DNA of 64,000 bases from Bursaphelenchus xylophilus (Eukaryota > Nematoda > Chromadorea > Rhabditida > Aphelenchoididae): positions 8,742,001-8,806,000 of the forward strand of contig CAJFCV020000002.1 of the NCBI GenBank assembly GCA_904066235.2. Direction: 5' to 3'. A program made the translations under genes and the position numbers. Under the pieces are notes generated by a model. The model ran no database searches, had not been told where the DNA came from, and was given only the letters and a program-made list of their open reading frames with translations. Below are positions 11,701 through 22,693 of the stretch, piece after piece (within the stretch, counting starts at the first letter, position 1; the number at the start of each line of letters is the position of its first letter).

Positions 11701-14700
11701 GCGATTTTTCGCTGCAATTCGGCGCGTTGAAGTTGTTCCAATTCAATCCGCTGCTTTTCCTCTCGTTCCCGTTGCCGTTGCGCTGCGTATTCGTTGCGCC
11801 GGCGCTGCTGCATTTGATAGACGGACTCTTTGTTGTTACTGCGATTTCCCAGCCCGTATTGGTATCGGTTGTTGGAGTTGGAGTAGACTAATGGAGCTCT
11901 GGTTGTTTTAGGGGGTCTTCGAGTTGTTGAAGGTGTTGGTGGAGCGTTGGCTTGGGCCTGCTGGCTTTGCCGAATTAGCTCTTGCTGATGCTGGTAGCTC
12001 TTCGTAAACGGAACAACTTCGTCTTTAGGGCTATTTGGATCCTCATTTTCTCCGTGATTTTGGTACTGCAAAATTTTTGTCATACTGGTATATAAATACT
12101 ATAATATATGTAGTGCTTATGATTAGTGAAGATGAGTTTTGAGTTATTTATTAATCCGTTTGACGAGCTCGTTCTTGGATATTTCTTGACCTTTTGAAAG
12201 AGGAGCAAACATAAATAAAAAGTTAGCAAAATAAGCTTTGGATATCTCTGGCGGCAATAAGTCGTAATCAATCAAAAATGAGCTGATCCAGGGATTACAA
12301 GAAAATATTAATATATTATACAATGTAAATTCTACACTTCTGGTGACTTTAAAGCCTTTAGCAAGAATTTTTCCTCAATTCTTAATATAAAAAGTGACCT
12401 CTTGGTCCCACGGCGCTTCGTACCCTGCCAAAATCGGGGGCACTTCCGACTTTTAGCAACAGAAAATCTCCGTCTTGCCGTAAGGCTTAGCAATACACCC
12501 TAGATGAAGGTTCGATAAGCCCTCTATTAGTCTACAAGTATGTTGAAATAACGAGGTATCTGGGCAAGAAAATAATCGACTTCAAACTTTTGAAAAAATG
12601 GACAAAATTTTTACTCAACCTAATCTTATTTTTTGACAGCGGGCAGGAAAAATAAGGTCAATCTTTTTCGATCTTTTGCACATCGAAGGAAGATACACCG
12701 CGTACAAAAGTGACCACATCCATCAAGCTTTTTATCCTACTAGTTATAACTTATGAGCATGTAAAGTTTGTCAATGCGGTTAGAAATTGGTATCTTCAAC
12801 ATGAATTTGCGGTTCTCTTTTGTCATTCCATAAAGAGTTGTCATCTCTTGTGCTATTCACCCTACTCACGGAGAATTTACAATCCCATTTTAAAGGTTTC
12901 AATTTCCAGCCTGAGGCTCCATTTTGACTCCAAAAAAGTTGCATAAAACGTCAATTAATCGCGCCTTATCGCCCTTGTCTTTGACAGTTATTTTTGATGC
13001 AATGAGATTTTATGTACTGTGCGGGGAAAAAAACGTTTATTGGACGAGAAAATAAAAATGGCATTGTTTGAAGAGTAATGGAATTGGTAAAAAAATATCT
13101 GATCAAAGGTCGAATTGATTATTTTTTCGAAGGTTTGAGAGATTTGACAAACGTCAGTACAATAAAACCTCATTACATTGACAAATTAAAATTTTTGAGA
13201 GGTAAAATACGGTTTTCTTTCCGAAAATGGATTTTTTTGAAATTTTGAAAGCAAAATTTTCAATTTTAAATAAAAAAAATAACTAAAAAATCTCACGTCC
13301 ACTCAAACTAAATCAACATTTTGGTTAGCTGTCACAGTAATGAGGTCCTACTGTTAAACTAACTGACTTGCAAACTCTTGATCATCTCCTCTTTTTCTTT
13401 GGCCAACTGCCGGCGTCTCGCTTCCATCTGCTCGTTGTAACTTCGCAGCCGATCATTGTAACTGTCCGTGGGCGCTACAGTAAATTGTTTGGTGACTTTG
13501 CGATTCGGTGGATTTGTGGGCGGGATCTGGAGCTGGGGTTGCGGCGGCGCCGTCCAATGCTGGCCACTCGACCTTTGGACTTGATACTCGCGCGGTGGTT
13601 GGCGCGATTCCTGATGCGACTGGTAATATTGAGGGTTGTATTGAGCGGCTTGAGCTTGTGGCTGAGGTAGAGGAGGCTGATAGGATTGCGGATTGGCTTG
13701 GGTTTGAGTGTAGGGCGGTTGTTGCTGGGTTTGAGGCTGATTGTAGGTCTGGGTTTGAACTTGCGGATATTGAGGGGCTGGTGGGGGATTTTGAGAGCGT
13801 TGAGGAGGTTGGAAAGCGCTGAAATGATGAAGTAAATATTTTGGAAATAGGTATGGAAATTGGCTGGATGGGTCCCTCACGAACTCTCCGACAACAACAA
13901 AGCCGATCGCGCAATTTGTTGAAAAACGCCGGATAATTATGCATCAACCTAATGTCTTCGCAATTGAAGTTATAGGCGTGAAAATCAAAAAAAGGCAAAA
14001 AGCTAAAAAGCTGGCGATATAAATAACAGTTCACTTTTCTTTAAGCCTTGCATACTTGCCAAAACTAGCATATGTAATAGTCAAAAAGTTAACTGAATCT
14101 GCGGCACAACAGATCGAATTCAATTGGAAATTCGTTTCTTAACTACTCACCTGTCATCCTGTCTTGGTTGTGCCCTAACCTGCTGGCCTTGCTGAACAGG
14201 AGCTGCTGGTTGCTGCGGTTGCTGCACCGGACTCTGCGGTCGTTGCGCTGGCTGGCTATTCAATTGGAACGTAAATGCCACAGTCGGCGGAGCACCCTGT
14301 CTGTTCTGTTGACCAGCCCTTTGTTGCGGCGGGTACCCCCTTTGCCTGAATTCTTCTTGAATTCTCCTCTCTTCCAGAGCAATTTGTCTAGCAACTTCGG
14401 CTTGATATCTCTTCAACTCAGCCTCATATCTTGGGTCGTTCAACCGTTGAGGATCAAAGTTTGGAGGGACGGAGTCAGTCCGGACCACAATCGGCTGGGG
14501 TATTCGAGGATCCCGAGTGGCTTCAGGGGCCTAAAAGAAGGTATGAGTAAATCCAAAGGGGCATTACATTGGCAGGAGCAAAAAGATTTTCATAGGCATA
14601 GTGTCGTAAGCCGCTGCTCTCAGGCAGCGTTCGTTTGCGTGTGTTGCCAAAATAAGCGGAAACTTGCTGAAAACGCTGGGTTTGATTTTTTAGGGTGTAT

Positions 14701-15334
14701 GGTTTGTCTAGGTGAGATTCAGCAAACTGAGGCAAAAATAAAGTGAATATTGCAGCGATGACTGTGATTTTAGGTGGTTAAGGGATTTGGTGATGGTTTA
14801 GAAAGCAAGGAAATTAACAAGCAGTAAGGTAGGGTTTGAATAACCAAAATAAAAAGAACTTTTATACGTTGAAAATTTAGCGATAAATTTTTGAAAGGCA
14901 TTTTTGTTATGCAAACTTCGATTTTTTTTCTCGTTTTTCTTTTCTGAAGTTAACTGTACTCTTTGCTTCAAATTTTAGCCCAGGATTTGCTTGCGCCGCT
15001 GAGATGTTTGTCAAAGTTTAATAGGTTCATTTTCTCGTCAAAACCTGCTTGTTGCACTTGGAAAACGTCTGGCAAAAAACTAGAGAAGATAACAACATAA
15101 TTAAAGGCTATTCCAAAAAACAAGAGCTATATAACCAAGCCAAGTTGTCCTACTTTCAACGACTAGCCAACAAAAAGTAATGCATAGCAAACGCAAAAAG
15201 TGCAGCACCTCATTCGGACCACAACCCACGGCTGAACTCGGCTGTTGTCGTTGCTCCCGCGCTCCTCGCCCATCCTCGACTCCACCGCCAACGCAGACTG
15301 TGGCCACCAACAGAGCGACCAGTAGAATATTCAT
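8733..15334 (-). CDS. Secreted DB-module protein with Pro/Gln-rich central region
   Basis: Eight minus-strand exons, all phases compatible: 15334-15209, 14726-14568, 14530-14151, 13818-13368, 12065-11520, 11456-11331, 9791-9564 and 8996-8733; about 759 residues. Residues 1-15 form a signal peptide ('ILLVALLVATVCVG'). The centre (about residues 100-460) is disordered: Pro/Gln-rich runs ('QTQTYNQPQTQQQPPYTQTQ'), then a charged coiled-coil stretch rich in Gln, Arg and Glu. The last two exons hold a cysteine-dense module with four CC pairs spaced along exon 7 ('HKCCQ', 'QLCC', 'FKCC', 'SKCC') and 'DPCCPK' in exon 8, matching the nematode DB domain (PF01682). DB proteins are extracellular; some act as Ig-superfamily receptor ligands, but this one's role is unknown. 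Intron 6 contains an entire opposite-strand gene and intron 7 a foldback MITE. The last exon is GC-richer than its introns, as expected for coding sequence. Confidence 0.8.
9087..9345. mobile_element. CAGTG/TA foldback MITE, copy 2 (in DB-gene intron 7)
   Basis: Starts CAGTGAGGGACCTGACCCAG and ends ...CTGGATCAGGTCCCCACTG, flanked by TA (9085-9086, 9346-9347). The halves are inverted copies. Same family as 3632-3884. Confidence 0.85.
9897..11242 (+). CDS. Small single-pass membrane protein nested in the DB gene
   Basis: Two exons, 9897-9971 (25 codons) and 10979-11242, joined in phase 0, giving 112 residues. After a short N-terminus, residues 26-45 form one transmembrane helix ('LLTLVVCLLIATIVGITVLN'). 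A polar tail of about 65 residues follows, with a Gln/Asp/Asn-rich middle. An AATAAA at 11279-11284 lies 37 bases past the stop. The gene sits wholly inside intron 6 of the minus-strand DB gene. Its own intron contains a CAGTG/TA MITE and another small inverted-repeat element. I do not recognise the family; no catalytic motif is seen. Clean phases, coding bias and a well-placed polyadenylation signal argue that it is real. Confidence 0.7.
10087..10343. mobile_element. CAGTG/TA foldback MITE, copy 3 (in nested-gene intron)
   Basis: Starts CAGTGGACCTGATCCAGTGG and ends ...CCACTGGATCAGGTCCCCCACTG with TA on each side (10085-10086, 10344-10345). Near-complete palindrome. Confidence 0.85.
10553..10709. 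mobile_element. Inverted-repeat element, about 157 bp
   Basis: Ends ATCGGTCTGTCGGGAAAA and TTTTCCCGACAGACTGAT are mirror images with one mismatch, and 'cggcggatcg' is mirrored as 'cgatccgccg' further in. GC-rich interior. Lies between a MITE and exon 2 of the nested gene. No coding capacity. Confidence 0.7.
11279..11284 (+). terminator. Polyadenylation signal of the nested gene
   Basis: AATAAA 37 bases after the stop at 11242, oriented with the plus-strand gene and still inside the intron of the minus-strand gene. Confidence 0.6.
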
Positions 15335-16162
15335 CTCGACTAATTACCCATATGAAATCCGAAGAGAGTTCCGAATTGAGCGATTGTCCGGGACAAAGGC
15401 GTTTCGTGAGATAATCACCCCGGAGGGCCTGTTGTCGTTTCCCCGGGAGGCCTTTTTTCGCCGGGCACTCAAATTCCTTTTGTTATCCCAGCGGATCAAA
15501 AACGATTGGGTTTGATCGAATCAAACGTTTTTTTCGAAACAAAATTTATTTCCCCTCCGGCGGACATGCGATAATTTCCCGGAGAATCAATTTATTTCTT
15601 GTTGCAAAAAGTTGAATTAACAAGATTGCTTGAGAAAAATCTTTCTGTTGCAGCAAAATTTCGGTTCAAAATGAGAGTTGATTTTATTTATGACATCTCA
15701 AAAGAGGAACAATAGAATGATTGGAATTTTCGTGACATTTCGTAACCACATTGGCCAAAGATTTTGAAGGCCTTCGCTACTCACCTCTGTGATGTTTGAT
15801 GGGTGACAAACCTCGTGGCCCGACACATTCTGTCCTCAAGAGTCACCAAATTGTTTTGAGGGGATGTGAATGGTAATTGATGACAAAAAATGGCAATAAC
15901 ATTGGCGGAATGCCTGGAAAATGTGCAAAATTGAAGGTTCAGCAAGCCAAGAAGTTAGTGTGTAAAATACGACACTATTATCTTCAAATTTGATTACAAT
16001 GCGGATTAGCGAGGCCAAATTTGGCCTCTTAGATTTAGGCTTCATTCCCCGCACCGAAAGTCCAAAATTTACAGCCTCAACTTTGATCAGCGGAATAAAA
16101 CATCCGAATACAAAAATAACTGCATTCCCCTTATCTCTCGCCCGAAAACCGCAGCGGGACCT

Positions 16163-16169
16163 GTGATAA
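16163..16169 (+). promoter_or_regulatory. VPE2-like GATA site
   Basis: GTGATAA differs by one base from the C. elegans vit promoter element VPE2 (CTGATAA), the binding site for intestinal GATA factors such as ELT-2. A second GATA core in the other orientation (cttatct) lies at about 16130. Position is about 255 bases before the start codon. Confidence 0.5.
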
Positions 16170-16304
16170 GCGGGTCGCGAGTCCGAGTCCATCCTCAGCT
16201 GTCCATCCGCGGGTATGACCTCTGTACAGGTGCGGGCCGAAGCCGGTCAGGCCGACGAGTTTTTGCACTGGCGCCATTAAACGTGAAATCTTTTTCGCCC
16301 CATT

Positions 16305-16311
16305 ATTGACA
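16305..16311 (-). promoter_or_regulatory. VPE1-like site
   Basis: ATTGACA is the exact reverse complement of TGTCAAT, the VPE1 heptamer of C. elegans vitellogenin promoters. It lies 110 bases upstream of the start codon, within the usual promoter-proximal interval. Confidence 0.55.
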
Positions 16312-16362
16312 GGTCGCCCGAGCCGCCGTCAAGATTGAGATCGTGCAAAAAAATCGGATGAC

Positions 16363-16370
16363 TATATAAG
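16363..16370 (+). promoter_or_regulatory. Vitellogenin TATA box
   Basis: TATATAAG begins 58 bases before the start codon, leaving room for transcription to start about 30 bases downstream and a very short leader, as in other nematode yolk genes. Confidence 0.65.
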
Positions 16371-16420
16371 ACAATCGCTACGGTTGGAATTACAAGTCAC
16401 TTCACAGAGTCTTCTCAAGG

Positions 16421-19400
16421 ATGAGAACCTTTGTGTTGATCGCCTGCGCCCTTTGGGGTGCGGCGGCCTTGGGCAATTTGTACAAGCCCCAGCACACCTA
16501 CCGCTACCGGTTCGACACCCAGATCTCCAACGCGCTGCAAGGCGCCGAGCATCAGCAATCCGCCACCAGAATCCGCGCCGATGTCCGCTCCGTGGTGACC
16601 TCTGACCGTCACATTCAAGTTCAGCTGGAGAATGTCCGCTTCGGCGAACTTAACGGTAAATATTTTAACTTTTTTATGCTTACTGTGATTTCAAATGATT
16701 ATATTTTGCTCTACTTTTCCAGGTGAACACAAACTCGACCGCCTCCAGCCCTTCGAACGTTTCCAGCGTCAGCAACTCCCCGAAGAAGTCCAAAAACAAC
16801 TGGAACTTCCCTTCGAATGCGACTTTGTTGATGGTGTTTTCGAACGTCTGGTCTTCCACGAACAGGACTCGGTCTGGTCCAAGAACATCAAGCGTGCCGC
16901 GATGAACCTCTTCCAAGCCAACCTGAAGCGCACCAACGTTCAAGGCCTTCAGATGGAGAAGGAAGAGCAATCTTCCAACTTCTTCACTGTCCCTGAAATC
17001 ACTCTTGAGGGCGAATGTGATGTGACATACACCATCCAGAAGCCCCACCAAGATAGCGGAGACAACTACATCTTCAACGCCACCAAGTCCGTCAACTTTG
17101 ACCGCTGCCAGCGCAACACCGATGTCTTCTACGGATATTCGGCGTCCACTTCTCAGGAACAGGAGTGCCATCAATGCGTTGAGAGCCTCGAATTGAACTC
17201 TCTTCAAGCCATTGAAGCCGCCAAGACCTCGCAATGCCAACGCGAATGCCAATCGGCCCGTGCCGAACAGGACATCCACCGTTCCACTGTTCACAGATTG
17301 GAGCTGCAAGGACACCCCGAGAAGACCTACACTCTCCGCCGTGCGCAGATCGTCTCTCAGTACTTGATCAAGGCCTTTAACCCAGCTCAAGAAAACTCGG
17401 TTGCTCAAGCCGTCGTCATCTCTGAATTGAGATTCGTCAGCGAAGAGAAGGACTCCCAGAAGCTGAAGATCAAGGCCTCCTCCCAAGAGGAAAATCTTAT
17501 GGCCTCAAACGAATGGGACCTTTTGGAGAAGAGATTCTACATGTACGGAGATGAGGAGTTCCCGGAAAAGAAGCAACAGCCCTTCGCCAAGGTCACCATG
17601 AAGACCCACACCGCCATCAACGCCTTGAAACACTTGCAAAAGCAGTGGTCGGACAAGACTTTGGGCTATGAACTCGACTCCACTCAGCAATTCCAAGAAC
17701 TCGTTGTGGCTCTGCGTCACTGCTCCATGGAAGAGTTGAAGAAGATCGAAGAAAAAGTTGAGCAAATCAACGGCAAAGATGAGTTGATCAAGACCACCTT
17801 CAGCGATGCCATGGCTGTTGCCGGTACCCGCAACTCTCTGAAATGGTTGGTTGAGAAGATTGAGAAGAAACAGTTCAACGACGCCAAGTCGATGCACCTC
17901 CTCCAGAACTTCGTTTTGAACCAACACTCCCCGTCCGACCGTCAGACCGACTTGCTCGAGAAGTTGGCCAAGAAATTGCAGAAGGAAGAGCGCAGCAACG
18001 GCCTTAAACAAACCGCCTGGTTGCAGTTCGCCGCTTCTGTTGGCCACATCTGCCAAGACAGACCAAGTCAGACCACCAAGACCCTGTTCCGCCAACAGGA
18101 TCTGTGCCCTCAATCCAAGAAGGAGCAGTACAAGCAGACCTTGTACCAGCTCTTCGAGCAGGCCCAAACCATGTACCAGAAGGTGTTGGCTATCAAGTGC
18201 CTCGGAAACGCAGCCCTCCAGACCACCATGCCCAAGCTGCAACAGCTCTTGAGCGACAAACAGCAGCCTACCTTGATCCGCATCGAAGCCATCGACGCTC
18301 TTCGTCGTCTGAGAACCGTCATGTCCCAAGAGATCCAGAACACCCTTCTGCCCATCTTCTTGAACCAACGCGAACAGCCCGAGATCCGCATGACCGCCTT
18401 CTCCATGCTGATGCACACCCGTCCCCAGAGAGCCCTCCTTGACCAGATCACTTTGCCCATGATCATGGAGCGATCTCAACAAGTCAAGAGCTTCGTCATC
18501 TCCACCATGGAAGCCTTGGCCGCTTCTCCAGTTTCCCACGAACGTCAGCTGGCTGCTCATCTTCAATCCTCTTTGAAGATGGTCAAGGCCGACAGCCAAT
18601 ACTGGACTCGCCGTGCCTCTTCTGCCATCAGAATCCCCATCTACGTCGCTCAGAGCCAACAGCCAGAGGAGCGCGACCTTCTGTTCCGCGTTGCCTCCAT
18701 TGTCTCCCCGACTAACATCCTCCCCATCCACCTTTGCGCTTCGTTGCGTGCTGCCTTCAACGGCCATCCTATGGATGAGACCATGAGCCTCCAATTCAAC
18801 CAGAAGAATCTCGAACAATGGTATGAAAAGTTCATTACCATGATCGACAACGATGATGAATCTGAGGAGAGCTTCGGCCGCAAGTTAAGCTCTAGCCTGT
18901 ACAAGGGACTCGGAATCAAGAACCGCCACCAAGGAGCCTACTGGATGTCCGAGAACGGCGAAGACGAAACTCAACGCGATCAACCCTACGGAATGATCGT
19001 TCTTCGCTCCAACGAAATCGACCAATTCATCCTGCCCATCGAAGAGAGCTCTCTGCCCGAGATGCTCCGCAAACTCATCAAAGGTGAGAAGCCCAACATG
19101 ACTGAGCTGATGGAGATGCTCCGTTCTCTCCAAGCCGAACGAAAATTCTCTGCTCATCATGCCGCCAACTACAACGAGAAGAAGGTCAAGTTCGCCACTT
19201 CTTCTGGCCTTCCATTGGTCGTTATGTGGGACAACTCGATGGTGGGATCCTTCGAAGGAAGCTTCCACTTGAAGACCCAGGAAAAGAGCCTCAGACTCCG
19301 CGCCCACTCCTCTGGAATCTTCACCCACTCTCTGAAGACCGAAGTCTGGTCGCCAGTTGTTGTCTCCGGCGTCGAGTCTCACCGTACCCTTGAGCTGTCC

Positions 19401-21758
19401 AAGCCCTTCGACGTTGAATTGAAGCAGGAGAAGAACGCCTACACTTTGACTTTCCGCATGCCCGAAGACAAGGAAGGACTTAGAATCATTGGAATCCACA
19501 TCTTGCCCGTCACTTACACTCGCCAATTCAGCTGGACTGACAAAGCTTACAAAGCCATGCGCCTTCAGGCCGTCCACAACTACGAATACGCCCCAATGCA
19601 GCGCGAGTTCAACGACGAAGAAGGCAGCCTTCAGTATGAGGGACACGTTCATGTCATTAAGGATGCTAAGCTGTTGTTGAACGCTTTGTATTCCACTGAG
19701 AACAACATGCACATCTACTACAGACCAGGCCCCGAAGCCGTCAAGAAGATCGTCCTCCGCGTCGAAGGAAAGAGCTTCGAAAAGGTTGAGAAGATGGAGT
19801 CCAAGATGGACTCTTTCTACACCGGAGAGTCCTTTGATGAGTACGAAAGCAAGTCCGAGAAGTACTACGAAGACATGGGATTGGACAACGATGAGAAGAG
19901 AGAGAAAACTTTGAAGAACTACCTCAAGAAGTACACTCCCCGTGATGCTTTTGAGCACGAACTCAAGCTCTCCGTCAAGGTGTTCGCTGGCGAGAAGAGT
20001 CGCGAGTACACCAGCCGTATCGGCGGACAATGCGACTCCCGCATGCGCCACTGCAACATGGAACTGACCTCCGACAAATCCCTCAACGGAAACACCGAGT
20101 GGTCGATGCGCTCCACCGCTCAGCTGGTCCTCCCCGAAATCGTCCGTGCCGATGAGTCTGTTGAAGAGAAACAAACCCGCTTGTTGATCAACTTCAACAC
20201 TCAATGGAACACCAAGTCCGAGGAGGAGCAGAACCTCCAAATCCGCTTCCAGGCCGAGCCCACTCGTGTTGCCCGCTGGTTGAACGAGTACAGCACCAAG
20301 AACGCTCAACAGATTGCTCGCTTCTTGAACAAATTGGACATGATCTGCACCTACAAGATGACTCAAGAGAACCAACACAGACTCCAAGGCTTCTACGAAC
20401 TCCTCAAAGCCCAATACTTCTGGACCCTGTCTTTGGAGCAGGCCAACAACCACAAGGCCCACCAAGTCCGCGCCACTTTGATTGTTGACCCCATCAACCG
20501 TCAAGTCGCCAACCTGACCATTCGCACACCAACTGAGATTGCTCGTGCCGACTCTTTGGTCCTGCCCTACAAGATGAGCGGACTTCAACTGGAACGCCGC
20601 CCATTGAACATCAAGTCTGTCCAACATGTCGCGCGCGCCCTTACCAACGCCGCCAACCTGGCTGAATGCCGCGCCGACTCTCGTCGCATCCGCACCTTCG
20701 ACGGTGTCGACTACGAAGCCCCATTCTCGTCATGCTGGTCCGTTTTGGCCAAGGATTGCTCTCGCGAACAGCCTCGTTTCGCCGTCTTGATGAAGAAGAC
20801 TGACGAGAAGAGAGCCGTCAAGGTTGTCACAGTCGACAATGTAATCGAATTGATTGGAGAAGAGTCCAAGATTATCGTCAAGGTCAACGACAAGGTCGTC
20901 AAGGACGAGGATGAGCTCTACAACTTTGGAGTTGAAATCATCAGCCAGAAGAAGATGGTGGTCTCCGTTCGCGGAATCACCGTCACCTTCAACGGTCGTC
21001 AAGCCAATGTCCAGATCAGCGGAGCCTACAAGAACCTGCAATGCGGTCTGTGCGGACACTACGATAACGAGGAAGAAGAGGAGTTCAGAATGAGCGACAA
21101 CCGTGTTGCCGCCAACTTGAAACAGTTCCACCAATCTTACACGTTGAAGAATGAGGAATGCAAGGAATCTTTCGAGAAAACCTACCAGAAGGAGGATGAA
21201 TACAGAGTGTCTAGAAAGCAATCTAGAGATGAATTCAGCGATGAGACCAGCGAGGAGAGCAGCGAGGAAAGCAACGAACAAGGTAAGAAAGGGACCTAAG
21301 GCTGGGCCAGGAAATTTGACAGAAAATTAGGGCTGAAATTATGAGCTACCTTTGTGAAAATGGATGGTAAAGCTTCTAAAATCTCTGAAATTCAATAAAA
21401 TTTTGATTTCAAAGGCAGAATTTCAATTTCCTTGCAACTTTTAATAGTCATCACTTCTCTTACCCATATCGTTTCAGCCGAGAAGCTGACCAAGCGCACC
21501 ATCACCCAGGAGATGCAAGACCGCATCTGTTTCTCCCTCCAGCCCGTCACTCAGTGCCCCCGCTCCCAATACGTCGATGAAGATGCGGCCAAGAAGACCG
21601 AATCCGTCGCCTTCGGCTGCATTGACCGTTCCGACTCCCAAGCTCGTCGTTTCATGAACGCGTTGAAGAGAATGAACGTTCTGCCTCAGGCCAAGGACTT
21701 GAAGAAGACCATGACCTTGGAGATGGAACTCCCAACTCGCTGCATTGAAGCCTATTAA
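16421..21758 (+). CDS. vit: Vitellogenin (yolk lipoprotein precursor)
   Basis: Three exons, 16421-16655, 16723-21282 and 21478-21758, giving 1691 residues, the usual size for nematode vitellogenins. Residues 1-18 are a signal peptide ('FVLIACALWGAAALG'). The lipid-binding vitellogenin N-domain follows (to about residue 700) with 'KPQHTYRYRFDTQ' near its start and cysteine pairs such as 'CHQCVE'. Then comes the DUF1943-type beta-sheet region, and a von Willebrand D domain at about 1395-1560 with the hallmark 'CGLCGHYD'. An acidic Ser/Glu run ('DETSEESSEES') sits just before the last intron. Codon use is strongly C-ending (ctc, atc, aag), the sign of a very highly expressed gene. By family knowledge it is made in the intestine, secreted, and taken up by oocytes as lipid and amino-acid store. 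Promoter sites support intestinal control. Confidence 0.97.
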
Positions 21759-21861
21759 AGAGGAGACTCGTTGAAATGCGATGACGATCATATCCCATCC
21801 ATAATTTTTTCCTCTGAATTTTTACTGGTATCTTACAAACATTTGTTGTTTTTGAAACTTC

Positions 21862-21867
21862 AATAAA
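21862..21867 (+). terminator. Vitellogenin polyadenylation signal
   Basis: AATAAA 104 bases after the stop codon, in a T-rich 3' region. Confidence 0.65.
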
Positions 21868-22693
21868 TCACTTGCATCTTATTTTTTGGACCGGTGAACT
21901 TATTTTTTATTACGCAGGTGTACAAACTTTCTTTTCTGGGAAAGAAAATCGAAGCGGTTTTAAACGGGGAGTTCTAAAAAATCGCGTTTTTTGAGCGAAC
22001 CTTTGTTAAATGGTATCCCGAGCAATTCCCAACGTAAAAGAACAACGAATATCACATTCTACTTATAAATTCTTGCGATGCATCTGTGCCCATTCACTTA
22101 TTTTAGTCATCAATTTCACCCCTTGAAAACTGTTGCCTAAAATAAAGGCCAAGGTCCCAAGTGCACATCTCAAGGTAACTGTAAGAAAACTGATGGGCGC
22201 ATACCCAATGCTCTATGATCACGTTTCTGTAGGCGCTCTGAATTTCCAAGCAAAGACTACGTTTCTTGGTTGTTACTTTTCTCGAACTGACTGCAGCGGA
22301 AACGCGCCCTTTCGAGTGTATGATTTGGAGGAAGTGCCTACGAACATTCCGGGTGTATTGTCTTCGGAATAATAAATCCTTGACATCGGGAACATTTTCA
22401 CGTGAAACCCGTGAGAATTCGCGATGTTATTTACTCAGTTATCTTATGCGTTTCGAGTTGAGAATTCCCCGTTTGTCTGTATCGAATATTCGACAATTTT
22501 TTTTATTATAGACACGGTTCAGTCTGGTTTATATGTCTCGAACAGTCTGAAGCGATCTCTGAACCCTATTTGGCCATGAAATTCGTCGTGTAAAGAGCGG
22601 AATATCGAACATTCCAAGTGGACTTTTACTCTTCTTTTCAAGCCGCTGCCTTTTTTGGATGACTTAAGATTGTTCGATTTACCTCGGTTCAAA
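21868..22693. other. Spacer between vitellogenin and the DOMON/b561 gene
   Basis: One open frame at 22133-22372 reads like protein but begins with TTG, has an upstream stop directly before it and no usable acceptor, so it is not called. No repeat recognised. Confidence 0.4.

Larger units (their letters stand above)
15335..16420. promoter_or_regulatory. Divergent promoter region between the DB gene and vitellogenin
   Basis: About 1.1 kb with no supported gene separates two divergently transcribed genes. The vitellogenin-proximal 300 bases carry the VPE-like sites and TATA box listed separately. Open frames on the minus strand at about 15836-16192 show no coding character. Confidence 0.6.

Noticed and set aside
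12710..12946. 78-codon open frame in intron 4 of the DB gene
   Set aside because: No start context, no homology seen, AT-rich composition like the surrounding intron.
16680..17486. Long minus-strand open frames opposite vitellogenin (also 17505-18818, 18885-20627, 20730-21281)
   Set aside because: They are antisense shadows produced by the strong codon bias of the vitellogenin coding strand.
22133..22372. 79-codon open frame reading like protein, between vitellogenin and the DOMON gene
   Set aside because: It begins with TTG, an in-frame stop lies just upstream, and no acceptor fits the frame; no family resemblance.
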